Positions 45,043-53,583 of a DNA stretch of 64,000 bases are shown here, one piece after another. Within the stretch, counting starts at the first letter, position 1; each line of letters begins with the position of its first letter. Source of the stretch: DASZWJ01 sp963813895. Its GTDB lineage: Bacteria > Pseudomonadota > Gammaproteobacteria > JAURND01. The position numbers were made by a program, and so were the translations under genes. The notes beneath the pieces were generated by a model. That model made no database searches, was not told where the DNA came from, and saw only the letters and a program-made list of their open reading frames with translations. The stretch is from NCBI GenBank assembly GCA_963813895.1, contig CAWFAS010000004.1, forward strand, positions 186,001-250,000, given 5' to 3'.

Positions 45043-48000
45043 GTGGCTTCAGAATCCAAAAATGAATCAAATTCTGGCATTGGCGTTCGTGTAAGAAAAC
45101 TTAGCCATGAAACCGATACTTCTCTTGAGACACAAGCTCTAATATCAGATGATGAAGAACCGCCACTCGATTTTGAATCATTCTCCACAAACCAGCTAAG
45201 GACTGCTTTCTTTACTAAAATGCAAAAATCTGAGGAACAGTGGCCAATTTCCGGACCCATTCCTATTCAAAAAGCCATTGATAAGCTCGTTATGGCACCC
45301 AAGGAAAAGACTAAACACAACTCCTTGATCGATTATTTAAACTTATCATCCTTGCTGCTCAGAATTATCAGCTTCTCTGAATTATCATGGCGTCAATTTC
45401 CATCTTTTCCGGTTGCGTCAGCAGCTGAAACTCCTCATTCAGAACCAGGGGGTAGCTCCGCTTCGTTTAAAAAACCCGTTAGCGATACCACCCAAAAGAA
45501 AACAGATTCCCCAGAATCTACCGGCGCTGATCATTTAACTACTCCTACCCTCCCCTTTGGTGCTAGTCGATTAGAACAACGTTTTCTAAACGCTATAAAT
45601 CAAAAAAATCTCGAAGAAGTAAATAAATATTTAGAAAAATCACAACTTGTTAAGAGATTAGGCATTCCAGATAAAGAAGGTGTCCACCCCATTATGTACG
45701 CAGCAAAATCAGGGGAAAAAGACATTTTAGAAGCTATATTGGATACAGGTACCCCTGTTGATGTTCAAACGTCAACAGGCGAAACCACGCTAACAATTGC
45801 CGCTCATTATCATAATCCTGAGATATTAAAAACACTGTTCAATTATGGCGCAAACTGTTTTCATCGCACCCAACTTGACATGACTGCCCAAGATATTCTT
45901 AGATACTATGCCACGCAAAATAAACAAGACAAATCTATAGCGGAAAGTATGGTAGTTCTATTAAGCATCGAATTTTATAGCGCATTTGATAAGGCTCTAT
46001 TTGATAAAAATGACGCCCTGGCTTTGACCTCTCTTGATAAACTCAAAGACATTAACAAAAATAAATATATAAACACTCATTTTTTACATGGTTATACCCT
46101 GCTAGCTACTGCAGTTGCTAGTGACAATTTTAAATTTGTCACTGAGCTGATTGATAGAGGTGCGGATGTAAATCTTTGTACAAAGAATTACCAAAAGGAT
46201 ACCCCGCTACAGATAGCAGCCCAACAAGGTCAAAATGAAATTGTAAAACTATTACTGGATAAGGGAGCCGAGGTAAACAAGGCCAAAAATATGGATTTTT
46301 TGCCCATTACCTATGCAGTTCGTGGAAACCATCATAGGATAGCAAAAGAATTACTTGAGCGGGGTTCTTATAAGAACTTTTTTTTTCAGAATGGAGAAAC
46401 ATTGCTAGATATTGTTGGGGAAAATGGTGACGCATTGATGGCCAAAATATTATTAGATCATGGCGAAACGCTGAGAGTAACAGTTTTACAGAGTGCGATA
46501 TACTTCGACCATAGAGAACTGCTAACAACCTTATTGGATTCGAATAAAATTGATATCAAAAAAAGTTTTCCAGAAGGATTCGTGCCAATAATTTATGCTG
46601 CAAATTTAGGCCGAAAACATATCTTTACAACATTGGCGCAGGCAGGAGCAAATTTACATGCTTTTGATATAGAGGGCACCCTGGAATATCATGCAACAAA
46701 AGGCGGCCTTAAAAAAGAATTTGATGAAGCAGTATCCAGCCAAAAAGCTGTTCCTGATGATAAAGTTCAAACCAGCAAGAAGCCTGAAACCACAGGGGGT
46801 TATACACCCTATGTTATCACTGCAATTTTTGGCGTTATTTTCGGTGCTGCCATCTATTTTTATTCTATTACTTTAGGCTCAGCCACTAAAAAACCAGCTC
46901 TTACCGAAGCTAAAAAAGAAAAACAAAAGATTAAAAAAATTATTAAAAAAATCCCTACAGAAAATAAAAAAGAACCGAAAGCGCAGAAAGAAGTCGTATC
47001 CGAACCGCCACCCCCAGCTGATATACAAAAAAATCCCCCAGAAGAATTTAACTATGATGATATTTCTGCAGATTTAGCGCACATACGCAATGAATCCACT
47101 GCAGAGATAGAAAATCTTGATAAATACCAGCAGGAATTAAATAGAGACATAAAGTTAAAATATAAGTTTGATCAGGTAAACAATACTATAAGATATCAGT
47201 TTGACTTCACATCGCAACAAATTAAAGATTCAAAAGTGGCATTAGAGTCTATTATTGCAGAAGCTGAAAGTTTACTGTTAAAAAAAGATTCATCCATTTT
47301 AGAACCCTACCTGAAACTTAAAGCACAATTCGATAATATAAGCAAAAGTCTCAATGTATCCGCTGCACCCGCCGTAAGAAGCGCAACAGAAACTCAACCC
47401 AGCAGACAAAAAAATGACTGGATGCGATTTTATGCACAAGAAACTTCTGCCCCACAGGCCGATCAAAAAAAATCTGCAAGCATTGATGCTGAACTGAAAC
47501 AATCTAAAACCCATCAAAGTTCGTGGCGTTTTCCACCCTCGGAATCCAAAGCATTAAACCCTGTCACACCAATAGTGCATGAAAAGAAAAAAAAGCAGCC
47601 TAATCAATATCCTTCTTATGCAGAAAAAATGAAGCTGGTTGACAAACTCATCATGGTATTTAACGAGGCAGGAATTGGTGAAGATAGTATTTTTAATGAT
47701 AAGAAAGAAAGCAAAAACAGGCAGGTCATCGCGAAAGGCCTCGCAATCCCACCTAAATTAGCTATATTATTTGCAATTCTTTTAGTAGCTGAAATCATCA
47801 AGCATCCCCATTTCCGAAAAAACACTACAGCACGTGAACATCTTGAAAATATACGCAATAATCTTGGACATGCTACCAATAGGTTTCTTGAAAAGAATCT
47901 GACTGAAATTGTTCCTGCGGCAGTTGAATTTTTCAAGAAAGTGCAAGATGTAACCCGTGAAGGTTTTGATGAGTCACACTTACAAAGTTTCGAAAGTCCC

Positions 48001-48345
48001 ATATTAAATAGTCTAATTGAGCCCTGTGTAAACGATGAAAAATCAGTAGTTTCAGTCCAACTTTTTGATAAATTCAGTGCAGATTTTGGCGAAGCATGGA
48101 GCAAATTGGATAAAGAGGATGGCTCAAAATCCGCCAGAACCATAGTCTATGAATTGGCAATTAACTTTCTAGTTGCCAACCCAACTATCCGGGACATGAC
48201 AGAAATATATCACAGCAATACTGTAGCGGCTGATCTGAGGGAGTTAGGCAATGATTGGCGGCATAATGGCGCAATGAACTATTTGCAACAATTGCTAGCT
48301 GATTTTACACCCACCAGTGAAAGCTTGCTGGAATTGAACTGTTGA
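45043..48345 (+). CDS. Large ankyrin-repeat protein with one central membrane segment
   Basis: About 1100 residues. GTG 45043 is preferred to GTG 45037 because the tgagg ribosome site touches 45037 but lies 6 bp before 45043. Ankyrin repeats span about 185-290 and 345-560 (GVHPIMYAAKSGEKDILEAI, DTPLQIAAQQGQNEIVKLL, FVPIIYAANLGRKHIFTTL). A hydrophobic helix near 590-615 (YVITAIFGVIFGAAIYFYSI) is followed by Lys-rich sequence and a long helical C-terminal half. No catalytic motif recognised. The single internal membrane helix suggests a protein that ends up in a membrane with ankyrin repeats on one face, possibly a host membrane; this is inference. Confidence 0.72.
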   Translation: MASESKNESNSGIGVRVRKLSHETDTSLETQALISDDEEPPLDFESFSTNQLRTAFFTKMQKSEEQWPISGPIPIQKAIDKLVMAPKEKTKHNSLIDYLNLSSLLLRIISFSELSWRQFPSFPVASAAETPHSEPGGSSASFKKPVSDTTQKKTDSPESTGADHLTTPTLPFGASRLEQRFLNAINQKNLEEVNKYLEKSQLVKRLGIPDKEGVHPIMYAAKSGEKDILEAILDTGTPVDVQTSTGETTLTIAAHYHNPEILKTLFNYGANCFHRTQLDMTAQDILRYYATQNKQDKSIAESMVVLLSIEFYSAFDKALFDKNDALALTSLDKLKDINKNKYINTHFLHGYTLLATAVASDNFKFVTELIDRGADVNLCTKNYQKDTPLQIAAQQGQNEIVKLLLDKGAEVNKAKNMDFLPITYAVRGNHHRIAKELLERGSYKNFFFQNGETLLDIVGENGDALMAKILLDHGETLRVTVLQSAIYFDHRELLTTLLDSNKIDIKKSFPEGFVPIIYAANLGRKHIFTTLAQAGANLHAFDIEGTLEYHATKGGLKKEFDEAVSSQKAVPDDKVQTSKKPETTGGYTPYVITAIFGVIFGAAIYFYSITLGSATKKPALTEAKKEKQKIKKIIKKIPTENKKEPKAQKEVVSEPPPPADIQKNPPEEFNYDDISADLAHIRNESTAEIENLDKYQQELNRDIKLKYKFDQVNNTIRYQFDFTSQQIKDSKVALESIIAEAESLLLKKDSSILEPYLKLKAQFDNISKSLNVSAAPAVRSATETQPSRQKNDWMRFYAQETSAPQADQKKSASIDAELKQSKTHQSSWRFPPSESKALNPVTPIVHEKKKKQPNQYPSYAEKMKLVDKLIMVFNEAGIGEDSIFNDKKESKNRQVIAKGLAIPPKLAILFAILLVAEIIKHPHFRKNTTAREHLENIRNNLGHATNRFLEKNLTEIVPAAVEFFKKVQDVTREGFDESHLQSFESPILNSLIEPCVNDEKSVVSVQLFDKFSADFGEAWSKLDKEDGSKSARTIVYELAINFLVANPTIRDMTEIYHSNTVAADLRELGNDWRHNGAMNYLQQLLADFTPTSESLLELNC

Positions 48346-48578
48346 GTAGTACAGCGGCCTTGACAATCACTTATCTTTTTAGCATTCCATTATCCACGAA
48401 AGCCCACAGGTAAATATCCATTATAGAGTTTTTTGGCGACCAGGAAATTATCTGTCTTGAGATGAAGGAATTTATTACTGTAAGGGTTGGCTGCGAAATC
48501 CAACTTATTTCTATGTGCGGACTTTAATCATGCAACCAGAATCAAATGCAAAAAATATCGTAACAATTCAGCACAAAC

Positions 48579-48707
48579 TGGATTTCTCCCCTCTCCCGCT
48601 TGCGTTCGATGTGCCGGGGGTGAGGGTGTTTCATCAAGCACAAATGCAAACCCATACACCCTCATCCCCGGCACATCGAACGCAAGCGGGAGAAGGGAGA
48701 AAGCCGG
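48579..48707. repeat. Inverted repeat with cccgcttgcgttcgatgtgc arms
   Basis: Arms ggatttctcccctctcccgc...gatgtgccggggg and cccccggcacatcgaacgc-type right arm (gtacaccctcatccccggca side, ending agggagaaagccgg). It is the close relative of the nested repeat at 14165-14283, and both are followed by gctgaatagtta. Open frames across it are repeat translations. The rest of the gap 48346-49045 has no gene that I can see; a tataat hexamer at 48957-48962 could be a -10 element for the next gene, but no good -35 accompanies it. Confidence 0.8.
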
Positions 48708-49045
48708 TTCATTTAGAGGTGCTGAATAGTTACAAAATATCAACACCTAGATCCTAGTACTATAATGTATATTAAAGCAGGAAAAAAACTATAAATACCA
48801 GCTTTTCGCTAACTGTAAGGACATTAAAAAGTTTATTCCACCCGTGAATATGTGTTGCTAAATCAGTAATATAGCAATAAGCTACAGAATTTCGTTAATT
48901 TATGATCACTTGGACTTGTTTTTTGTAAGGAAAAGCCAATTAATTTGCTAAAAATATATAATATTACTCGGATGCTCAAATTAATAACTTAAGGAGGGAG
49001 GGAGGTATTGCCAAGATGCTTTGTACACAATTAAAGGAGTTTTTG

Positions 49046-49660
49046 ATGAATCCAATCATCATTAATGAGCCAGAACAGCTTAATAAGGCAAGATCGCTGC
49101 TGCACTGTTGTTATTTAGAACATTTAGAGTGGGAAATTGCCCATTGCAATCCGTCAGGAATAAAAATCCAAAAGTGGGAAAATCAAGCTATTATTTCTGA
49201 TGATTATGATGATTTAGCTGTTTGGTTTTCAGTGCTTGATGATAATGATGACTGCATTGTATGTGGAAGATTATGCCACAATGATTCTAATGGATTATTA
49301 GAGATAGAAAGATACGATAATGCAATAAAATCACTGAAAGATATTTTACAAAAAAAGAACCAATTTAATATTGTGGAACTAAATAGAGAAGCTGTTTTAC
49401 CAAAGTATGCAGACAATAGTAAGGTGTATCTTTTATTATTGAAGCTAATTTTTGAGTACTGCCTAAAAAATAACTACTCAATTTTAACTACCAGCAATTT
49501 GATCAGATGGGTTGACATATACGATAAAATTGGTTTCAAGAGATTAGAAGCCGTTTTTAAATATTTTGACTCCGAACCTGAACCTGTTGTTTCCTATTTT
49601 GCATATACTCATGACATAGAAATCATGTTAACAAAAGTTAATTTTTTTCTTGAGGAATGA
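49046..49660 (+). CDS. LuxI-like (GNAT-fold) acyltransferase, candidate autoinducer synthase
   Basis: 204 residues from ATG 49046, chosen for the aaaggag site 6 bp before it; ATG 49016 with ggaggt 9 bp before it is the alternative (214 residues). The pattern matches LuxI-family synthases: YLEHLEW (Tyr23, Trp29 for LuxI Phe29, Trp35), DDYDDLAVW (Asp52/Asp55 for Asp46/Asp49), CGRL (Arg75 for Arg70) and VELNREAV (Glu111-x2-Arg114 for Glu101-x2-Arg104), with similar spacings. LuxI enzymes join an acyl group to a SAM-derived moiety. The equivalent of LuxI Arg25 is not evident, so the product may not be a homoserine lactone. It heads a same-strand unit with an adenosylhomocysteinase-like gene, a kinase and a regulator. 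An ordinary GNAT acetyltransferase is the alternative. Confidence 0.6.
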   Translation: MNPIIINEPEQLNKARSLLHCCYLEHLEWEIAHCNPSGIKIQKWENQAIISDDYDDLAVWFSVLDDNDDCIVCGRLCHNDSNGLLEIERYDNAIKSLKDILQKKNQFNIVELNREAVLPKYADNSKVYLLLLKLIFEYCLKNNYSILTTSNLIRWVDIYDKIGFKRLEAVFKYFDSEPEPVVSYFAYTHDIEIMLTKVNFFLEE

Positions 49661-49798
49661 CTTATTCCATTAAGACATTAGTTTTATTAAAATTCAAATA
49701 ACAAAGAGGAAGGATTTCAAAATTAAAGGATGATGTATAGGCATAAATACGAATGATGCTATGATTAAAAGCAAATTGTGAGAGCGATAGGGACCAGT

Positions 49799-50866
49799 AT
49801 GATAAATTTTAATGCATTCAAATTAGCACATGGCAAATATAAAAAAGAAGATATGCCATTTTTGACAGACCTGTTGGATAAGGCAAAAAAAAATAAAATA
49901 TATCAAGGGTTAAAAATATTACATAATACCCCACTAACTATAGAAGCAATTTTAAAGATTGAACCTCTAATCATTGGAGGAGCAGACGTGACAGTTAGCT
50001 GCATTACATTATTGCCGCCACAACAAGAAGCATTGCAAATAATAAAAGAAGCAAATATTCATTTGCAAATTGAACACGTATTTAAGGAAATATATGACAT
50101 TCATTTAGATTGTTGCGGAGAATTACTTCATACTCATCCTCCAAGAATGGGTGCAGTTGAGTTGACTCAAACCGGCAGCGAACTATACAAGAATGCAAAA
50201 ATTAATTATCCTCTAATATCTGTTGATGACTCAAGCATTAAATTACTAGAAACATTTTATGGCACTGGAGATGGTTTTGTTCGCGCTGTACAAAAGTTTT
50301 TAGGCAATGAGATGTATGGAAAATCGTATGTGATTTTTGGCTTTGGAAAAGTCGGCAAAGGAATAGTGCATGTTCTGAAGAGATATACAAACAAAATTTC
50401 TACTGTTATTGATATAAATACCTCAGTTTTTAACAGGCAGACATACCCAAATGTTGAATTTATTAGTGGCACTGAAATAGAAAAAGTAAAGGGAGTGATT
50501 AAATCTGCATATTGTGTAGTCACGGCTACTGGAGTAGAAAATGTAATTTCAAAATATTATAATTTTAATAAAAAAGATTTTGGCGACGCCATATTAACGA
50601 ATATGGGAGCGGATGATGAATATGGAAATAATTTTACAAAAGATGATGTTTTATTTGAAAAAAAACCGTTGAATTTTTCACTTCCTGAACCCACGACTAT
50701 GAAGTATCTTGACCCTGTATTTTATGCCCATAATATAGGAATTGACGTCATTTTATCCGGAAAGATTCAACAAGGGTATAATCCTTTTCCAGAAGATATA
50801 TCTGCCGAAATTTTAACCAGGTGGAAACAAATTCATCAGGAAAATATTGAATTTCTTGATTATTAG
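49799..50866 (+). CDS. Adenosylhomocysteinase-like NAD-binding protein
   Basis: 355 residues from ATG 49799 (agggacc just upstream; GTG 49778 is an alternative). The Rossmann segment is SYVIFGFGKVGKGIVHVLKR near 183-202, with GxGxxG. Around it are family features of S-adenosylhomocysteine hydrolase: ISVDDSSIKLLETFYGTGDG before the Rossmann fold (compare NDSVTKSKFDNLYG) and CVVTATGVENVI, DAILTNMGADDEYG and PVFYAHNIGIDVIL after it. It is clearly shorter than true SahH (about 430-480 residues), and the C-terminal Lys/Tyr adenosine-NAD contact segment is not visible. An altered reaction on a SAM- or SAH-derived compound is likely. It is followed 11 bp later by the kinase gene. Confidence 0.7.
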   Translation: MINFNAFKLAHGKYKKEDMPFLTDLLDKAKKNKIYQGLKILHNTPLTIEAILKIEPLIIGGADVTVSCITLLPPQQEALQIIKEANIHLQIEHVFKEIYDIHLDCCGELLHTHPPRMGAVELTQTGSELYKNAKINYPLISVDDSSIKLLETFYGTGDGFVRAVQKFLGNEMYGKSYVIFGFGKVGKGIVHVLKRYTNKISTVIDINTSVFNRQTYPNVEFISGTEIEKVKGVIKSAYCVVTATGVENVISKYYNFNKKDFGDAILTNMGADDEYGNNFTKDDVLFEKKPLNFSLPEPTTMKYLDPVFYAHNIGIDVILSGKIQQGYNPFPEDISAEILTRWKQIHQENIEFLDY

Positions 50867-50877
50867 AAGCCTCACTT

Positions 50878-52398
50878 ATGAACCAAGATAAAGATATTCA
50901 CATAACAGCACTGGATATGCTTGATAGTATGCCGGGCATTGTGTTTTGGAAAACATCAGATTTAAAATACTCAGGAGCAAACAAAAGATTCCTTAAATTG
51001 GTCGGCTTAAAAAAATCAGATCAATTGGTTGGTAAAAAAGATGCAGAGATGGACTGGCCTAAACACTACAAAGAGTATTTTACTCAACATGACCATAGCA
51101 TAATATCGTCTGGAAAACCGGTTTTCTCTATACAGAGAAATATACTAGCATCAGACGCCAGCATTGTAACTGTAATCACTGATAAATACCCTATTTATGA
51201 CGAAAACAAAAATATTATAGGGGTATTAGGTATATCAAGTTCGATTTACGATCAGCAATTTACTAGTCAAACCTATTTACAAAATCTGATAGAAATAATT
51301 CCATATTTTATATTTTGGAAAAATTCTGATTTTGTTTACTTGGGCTGCAATAAAAAATTTGCGCAATTAGTTGGAAAAAAATCTCCGAAAGATGTGATCG
51401 GAAAAACGGATTTTGAATTAGGATGGGGTGAAGGTGAGGCTGAGGCATACCAGATTGGCGACAAAAGGACTATGGCGGGAAATCCAACAATAAATGCCGA
51501 AGAAATTTTGGTTCGTCCAGATGGCTCAAAAATAGTTATGCTGGTTAATAAAGTGTCCCTGATAAATAAGGCGGAAGATTGTATAGGCGTGCTAGGGACC
51601 TCAACTGATATAACAGAATTGAAAAATACCCAATATAGGCTCAAAGAAGCTGAAGAGCGTTTGGCGGGAATCAGAGCGCTCAGCGCAAGCATTGCTCATG
51701 AGCTTCGTACTCCGCTTGCTGCTATCCAGTTTGGTATAAGCGGCATAAAGACCTACCTGCCAACGCTAGTAAAAGCGTATAATACCGCAAAAAATCATAG
51801 TCTTGAGATAGAGCCTATTCAACCTAGAAACTTAAAGATACTGTCGGAAGTATTTGATAATATTGAATCGGAAGTAAGATATTCAGAGACCATTATCAAT
51901 ATGCTTTTGATGAATGTGAAACAACAGGGGGTATCGACTGCTGATTTTAAAATGTGCTCAATGAGCGAATGTATTGCAGAAGCTGTACGGCGTTATCCAT
52001 TTAAACCAAATGAAGAAAATTGGATAACGTGGGTTAATAACAATGACTTTTCATTTTATGGCGACAAAACTTTGATGGTGCATATTTTGTTTAATTTATT
52101 AAAAAACTCACTATATTACATCCAAGCAGCCAAGAAAGGGAAAATTAAAATATGGTGTGAAAAAAAAGAAAATAGTAATATTCTATATTTTAAAGATACA
52201 GGACAGGGTATTCCCGATGATGTATTACCTAATTTATTTGAAAAATTTTATACTACAACCCATCACGGAACCGGACTGGGATTAGCATTTTGTAAAATGG
52301 TTATGGTTAGTTTCGAAGGAGACATAAGTTGTACTTCTGAGTATGGCAAATTTACTCAATTTAATATGGTATTTCCAAAACATAAAGATACAGTTTAA
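50878..52398 (+). CDS. Soluble histidine kinase with two PAS domains
   Basis: 506 residues, no membrane segments. Two PAS domains at about 12-125 (MPGIVFWKTSDLKYSGANKRF) and 135-252 (LIEIIPYFIFWKNSDFVYLG), each ending with the usual GVLGISSS / GVLGTSTDITE. A coiled linker leads to the phosphoacceptor helix SASIAHELRTPLAAI, then the N box ILFNLLKNSLYYI, G1 FKDTGQGIPDDVLPNLFEKFY and G2 GTGLGLAFCKMVM. It autophosphorylates on His and should pass phosphate to the regulator encoded 51 bp downstream. With only cytosolic PAS domains it must sense an internal or membrane-permeant ligand. Possible partner of the synthase two genes upstream. Confidence 0.9.
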   Translation: MNQDKDIHITALDMLDSMPGIVFWKTSDLKYSGANKRFLKLVGLKKSDQLVGKKDAEMDWPKHYKEYFTQHDHSIISSGKPVFSIQRNILASDASIVTVITDKYPIYDENKNIIGVLGISSSIYDQQFTSQTYLQNLIEIIPYFIFWKNSDFVYLGCNKKFAQLVGKKSPKDVIGKTDFELGWGEGEAEAYQIGDKRTMAGNPTINAEEILVRPDGSKIVMLVNKVSLINKAEDCIGVLGTSTDITELKNTQYRLKEAEERLAGIRALSASIAHELRTPLAAIQFGISGIKTYLPTLVKAYNTAKNHSLEIEPIQPRNLKILSEVFDNIESEVRYSETIINMLLMNVKQQGVSTADFKMCSMSECIAEAVRRYPFKPNEENWITWVNNNDFSFYGDKTLMVHILFNLLKNSLYYIQAAKKGKIKIWCEKKENSNILYFKDTGQGIPDDVLPNLFEKFYTTTHHGTGLGLAFCKMVMVSFEGDISCTSEYGKFTQFNMVFPKHKDTV

Positions 52399-52449
52399 TT
52401 TTCATAATAATCAAGAAAATTTTCTAAACCTCATATAGGAGTCAAAAAC

Positions 52450-53469
52450 ATGGAAGAGCAAAAAATGACGTGCATCTATCATCCGACTACTGTTGTTGTA
52501 GTGGATGATAACCCTTCTGTTTTACAAAACATCCAGCTTACAATTGGGGAGATTGTTCCATGCAAAACATTTTCAGTTCCCGAGGAAGCTCTGGATTATC
52601 TGGAAAAAGATATAAAAAAGAACAATGCCCTTAATGAAATAATCAAAATTAACGTAGAATCTGATAATTATACTTTTGAATCAGAACAACTTCCACTCCA
52701 GTATGATATCTCACAGATACACAAAATTATTTATGAAAAAGACCGTTTTTCAAAGGTCTCATTGGTTGTAGTTGACTTCGCTATGCCAAGCATGAATGGT
52801 GAAGAGTTTTGCACAAAGCTTAGGAAAGTTAAGGGAAGCACTATAAAAATTATTATGCTGACGGGAGAGGCTAATGATCCTAAAGCAATTCAACTTTTTA
52901 ACTCTGGTGTTATTGATCGTTTTTTACGTAAGGCACAACATGGCACTGACGAAGATTTAAAAAAATGTATTGCTGAAATGCAAAATATTTATTTTAGAGA
53001 CCTTACGTTTCAAATTGTGCAAGGATTATCTTCAGAACAAAATTCAAGCCTTGGTGATCCAGATTTTATAAAGTTCTTTAATAAAATTTGTCATGATATT
53101 TCTGCAAGTAGTTATTACCTCATAGAAATATCAGGTAGTTTTCTATTTTTAAATAATGCAGGCAAGCCTACTTGGCTAATTATTAAAACGCTGAAGGAAT
53201 TGGAAGAAATTTCACATCAAATAGAGTCGCATATTTCTGAAGAAATCATTGCTTCAATACATAATGGTGAGGTTGTTCCTTATTTTGGAGGGTTAGAAAC
53301 AGAAATTAAATGTTTTGGTGATGAAGAAGAACTAAAAAAACATCTCTACAAAGCAGAAAAATTAATTGGCAAAAAAACTTATTGTTATGCTCTGCTTGAT
53401 GAACTTCCAGGATTTCCGCTTGAAAGAGACAAAATTTTATCATTTAACCAATATATGAGTAGCTTATAA
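52450..53469 (+). CDS. LqsR-like response regulator with insertion in the receiver domain
   Basis: 339 residues. Receiver residues: acidic pair Asp19-Asp20 in VVVVDDNPSV, phosphoacceptor Asp109 in LVVVDFAMPSMNGEEF, Thr in IIMLTGEAND, Lys in DRFLRKAQ. The acceptor is normally near 54; here about 50 extra residues (50-98) are inserted before it. From memory Legionella LqsR has the same build (about 340 residues, acceptor at 108) and an output domain without a helix-turn-helix. The ~165-residue C-terminal part here also shows no DNA-binding motif. Ribosome site ataggag lies before the ATG. It is the last gene of the signalling unit and is followed by a palindromic repeat. Confidence 0.8.
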   Translation: MEEQKMTCIYHPTTVVVVDDNPSVLQNIQLTIGEIVPCKTFSVPEEALDYLEKDIKKNNALNEIIKINVESDNYTFESEQLPLQYDISQIHKIIYEKDRFSKVSLVVVDFAMPSMNGEEFCTKLRKVKGSTIKIIMLTGEANDPKAIQLFNSGVIDRFLRKAQHGTDEDLKKCIAEMQNIYFRDLTFQIVQGLSSEQNSSLGDPDFIKFFNKICHDISASSYYLIEISGSFLFLNNAGKPTWLIIKTLKELEEISHQIESHISEEIIASIHNGEVVPYFGGLETEIKCFGDEEELKKHLYKAEKLIGKKTYCYALLDELPGFPLERDKILSFNQYMSSL

Positions 53470-53471
53470 AA

Positions 53472-53568
53472 GCTGTCATCCTGAACGCAGTGAAGGATCT
53501 CCATATGGAGGCACACATTATTGAAAAGCCCACATTTGGAGATCCTTCACGACGCGCAAGATGACAGC
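53472..53568. repeat. Palindromic repeat, diverged right arm
   Basis: Arms gctgtcatcctgaacgcagt ... gacgcgcaagatgacagc. The right arm has cttcacgacgcgcaagatga where other copies have cttcactgcgttcaggatga. It starts 2 bp after the response-regulator stop, between convergent genes, where it could serve as a bidirectional RNA hairpin. Confidence 0.85.
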
Positions 53569-53583
53569 ATCAGGCAGTTAGCT

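Noticed and set aside
47616..48143. 175-residue frame opposite the large ankyrin/TM gene
   Set aside because: Antisense shadow with no recognisable features.
48487..48757. Three ~75-80-residue frames on both strands
   Set aside because: All are translations of the inverted repeat at 48579-48707.
48900..49015. lux-box-like palindrome upstream of the LuxI-like gene
   Set aside because: I looked for a 20-bp dyad and found none; only an isolated tataat without a matching -35.
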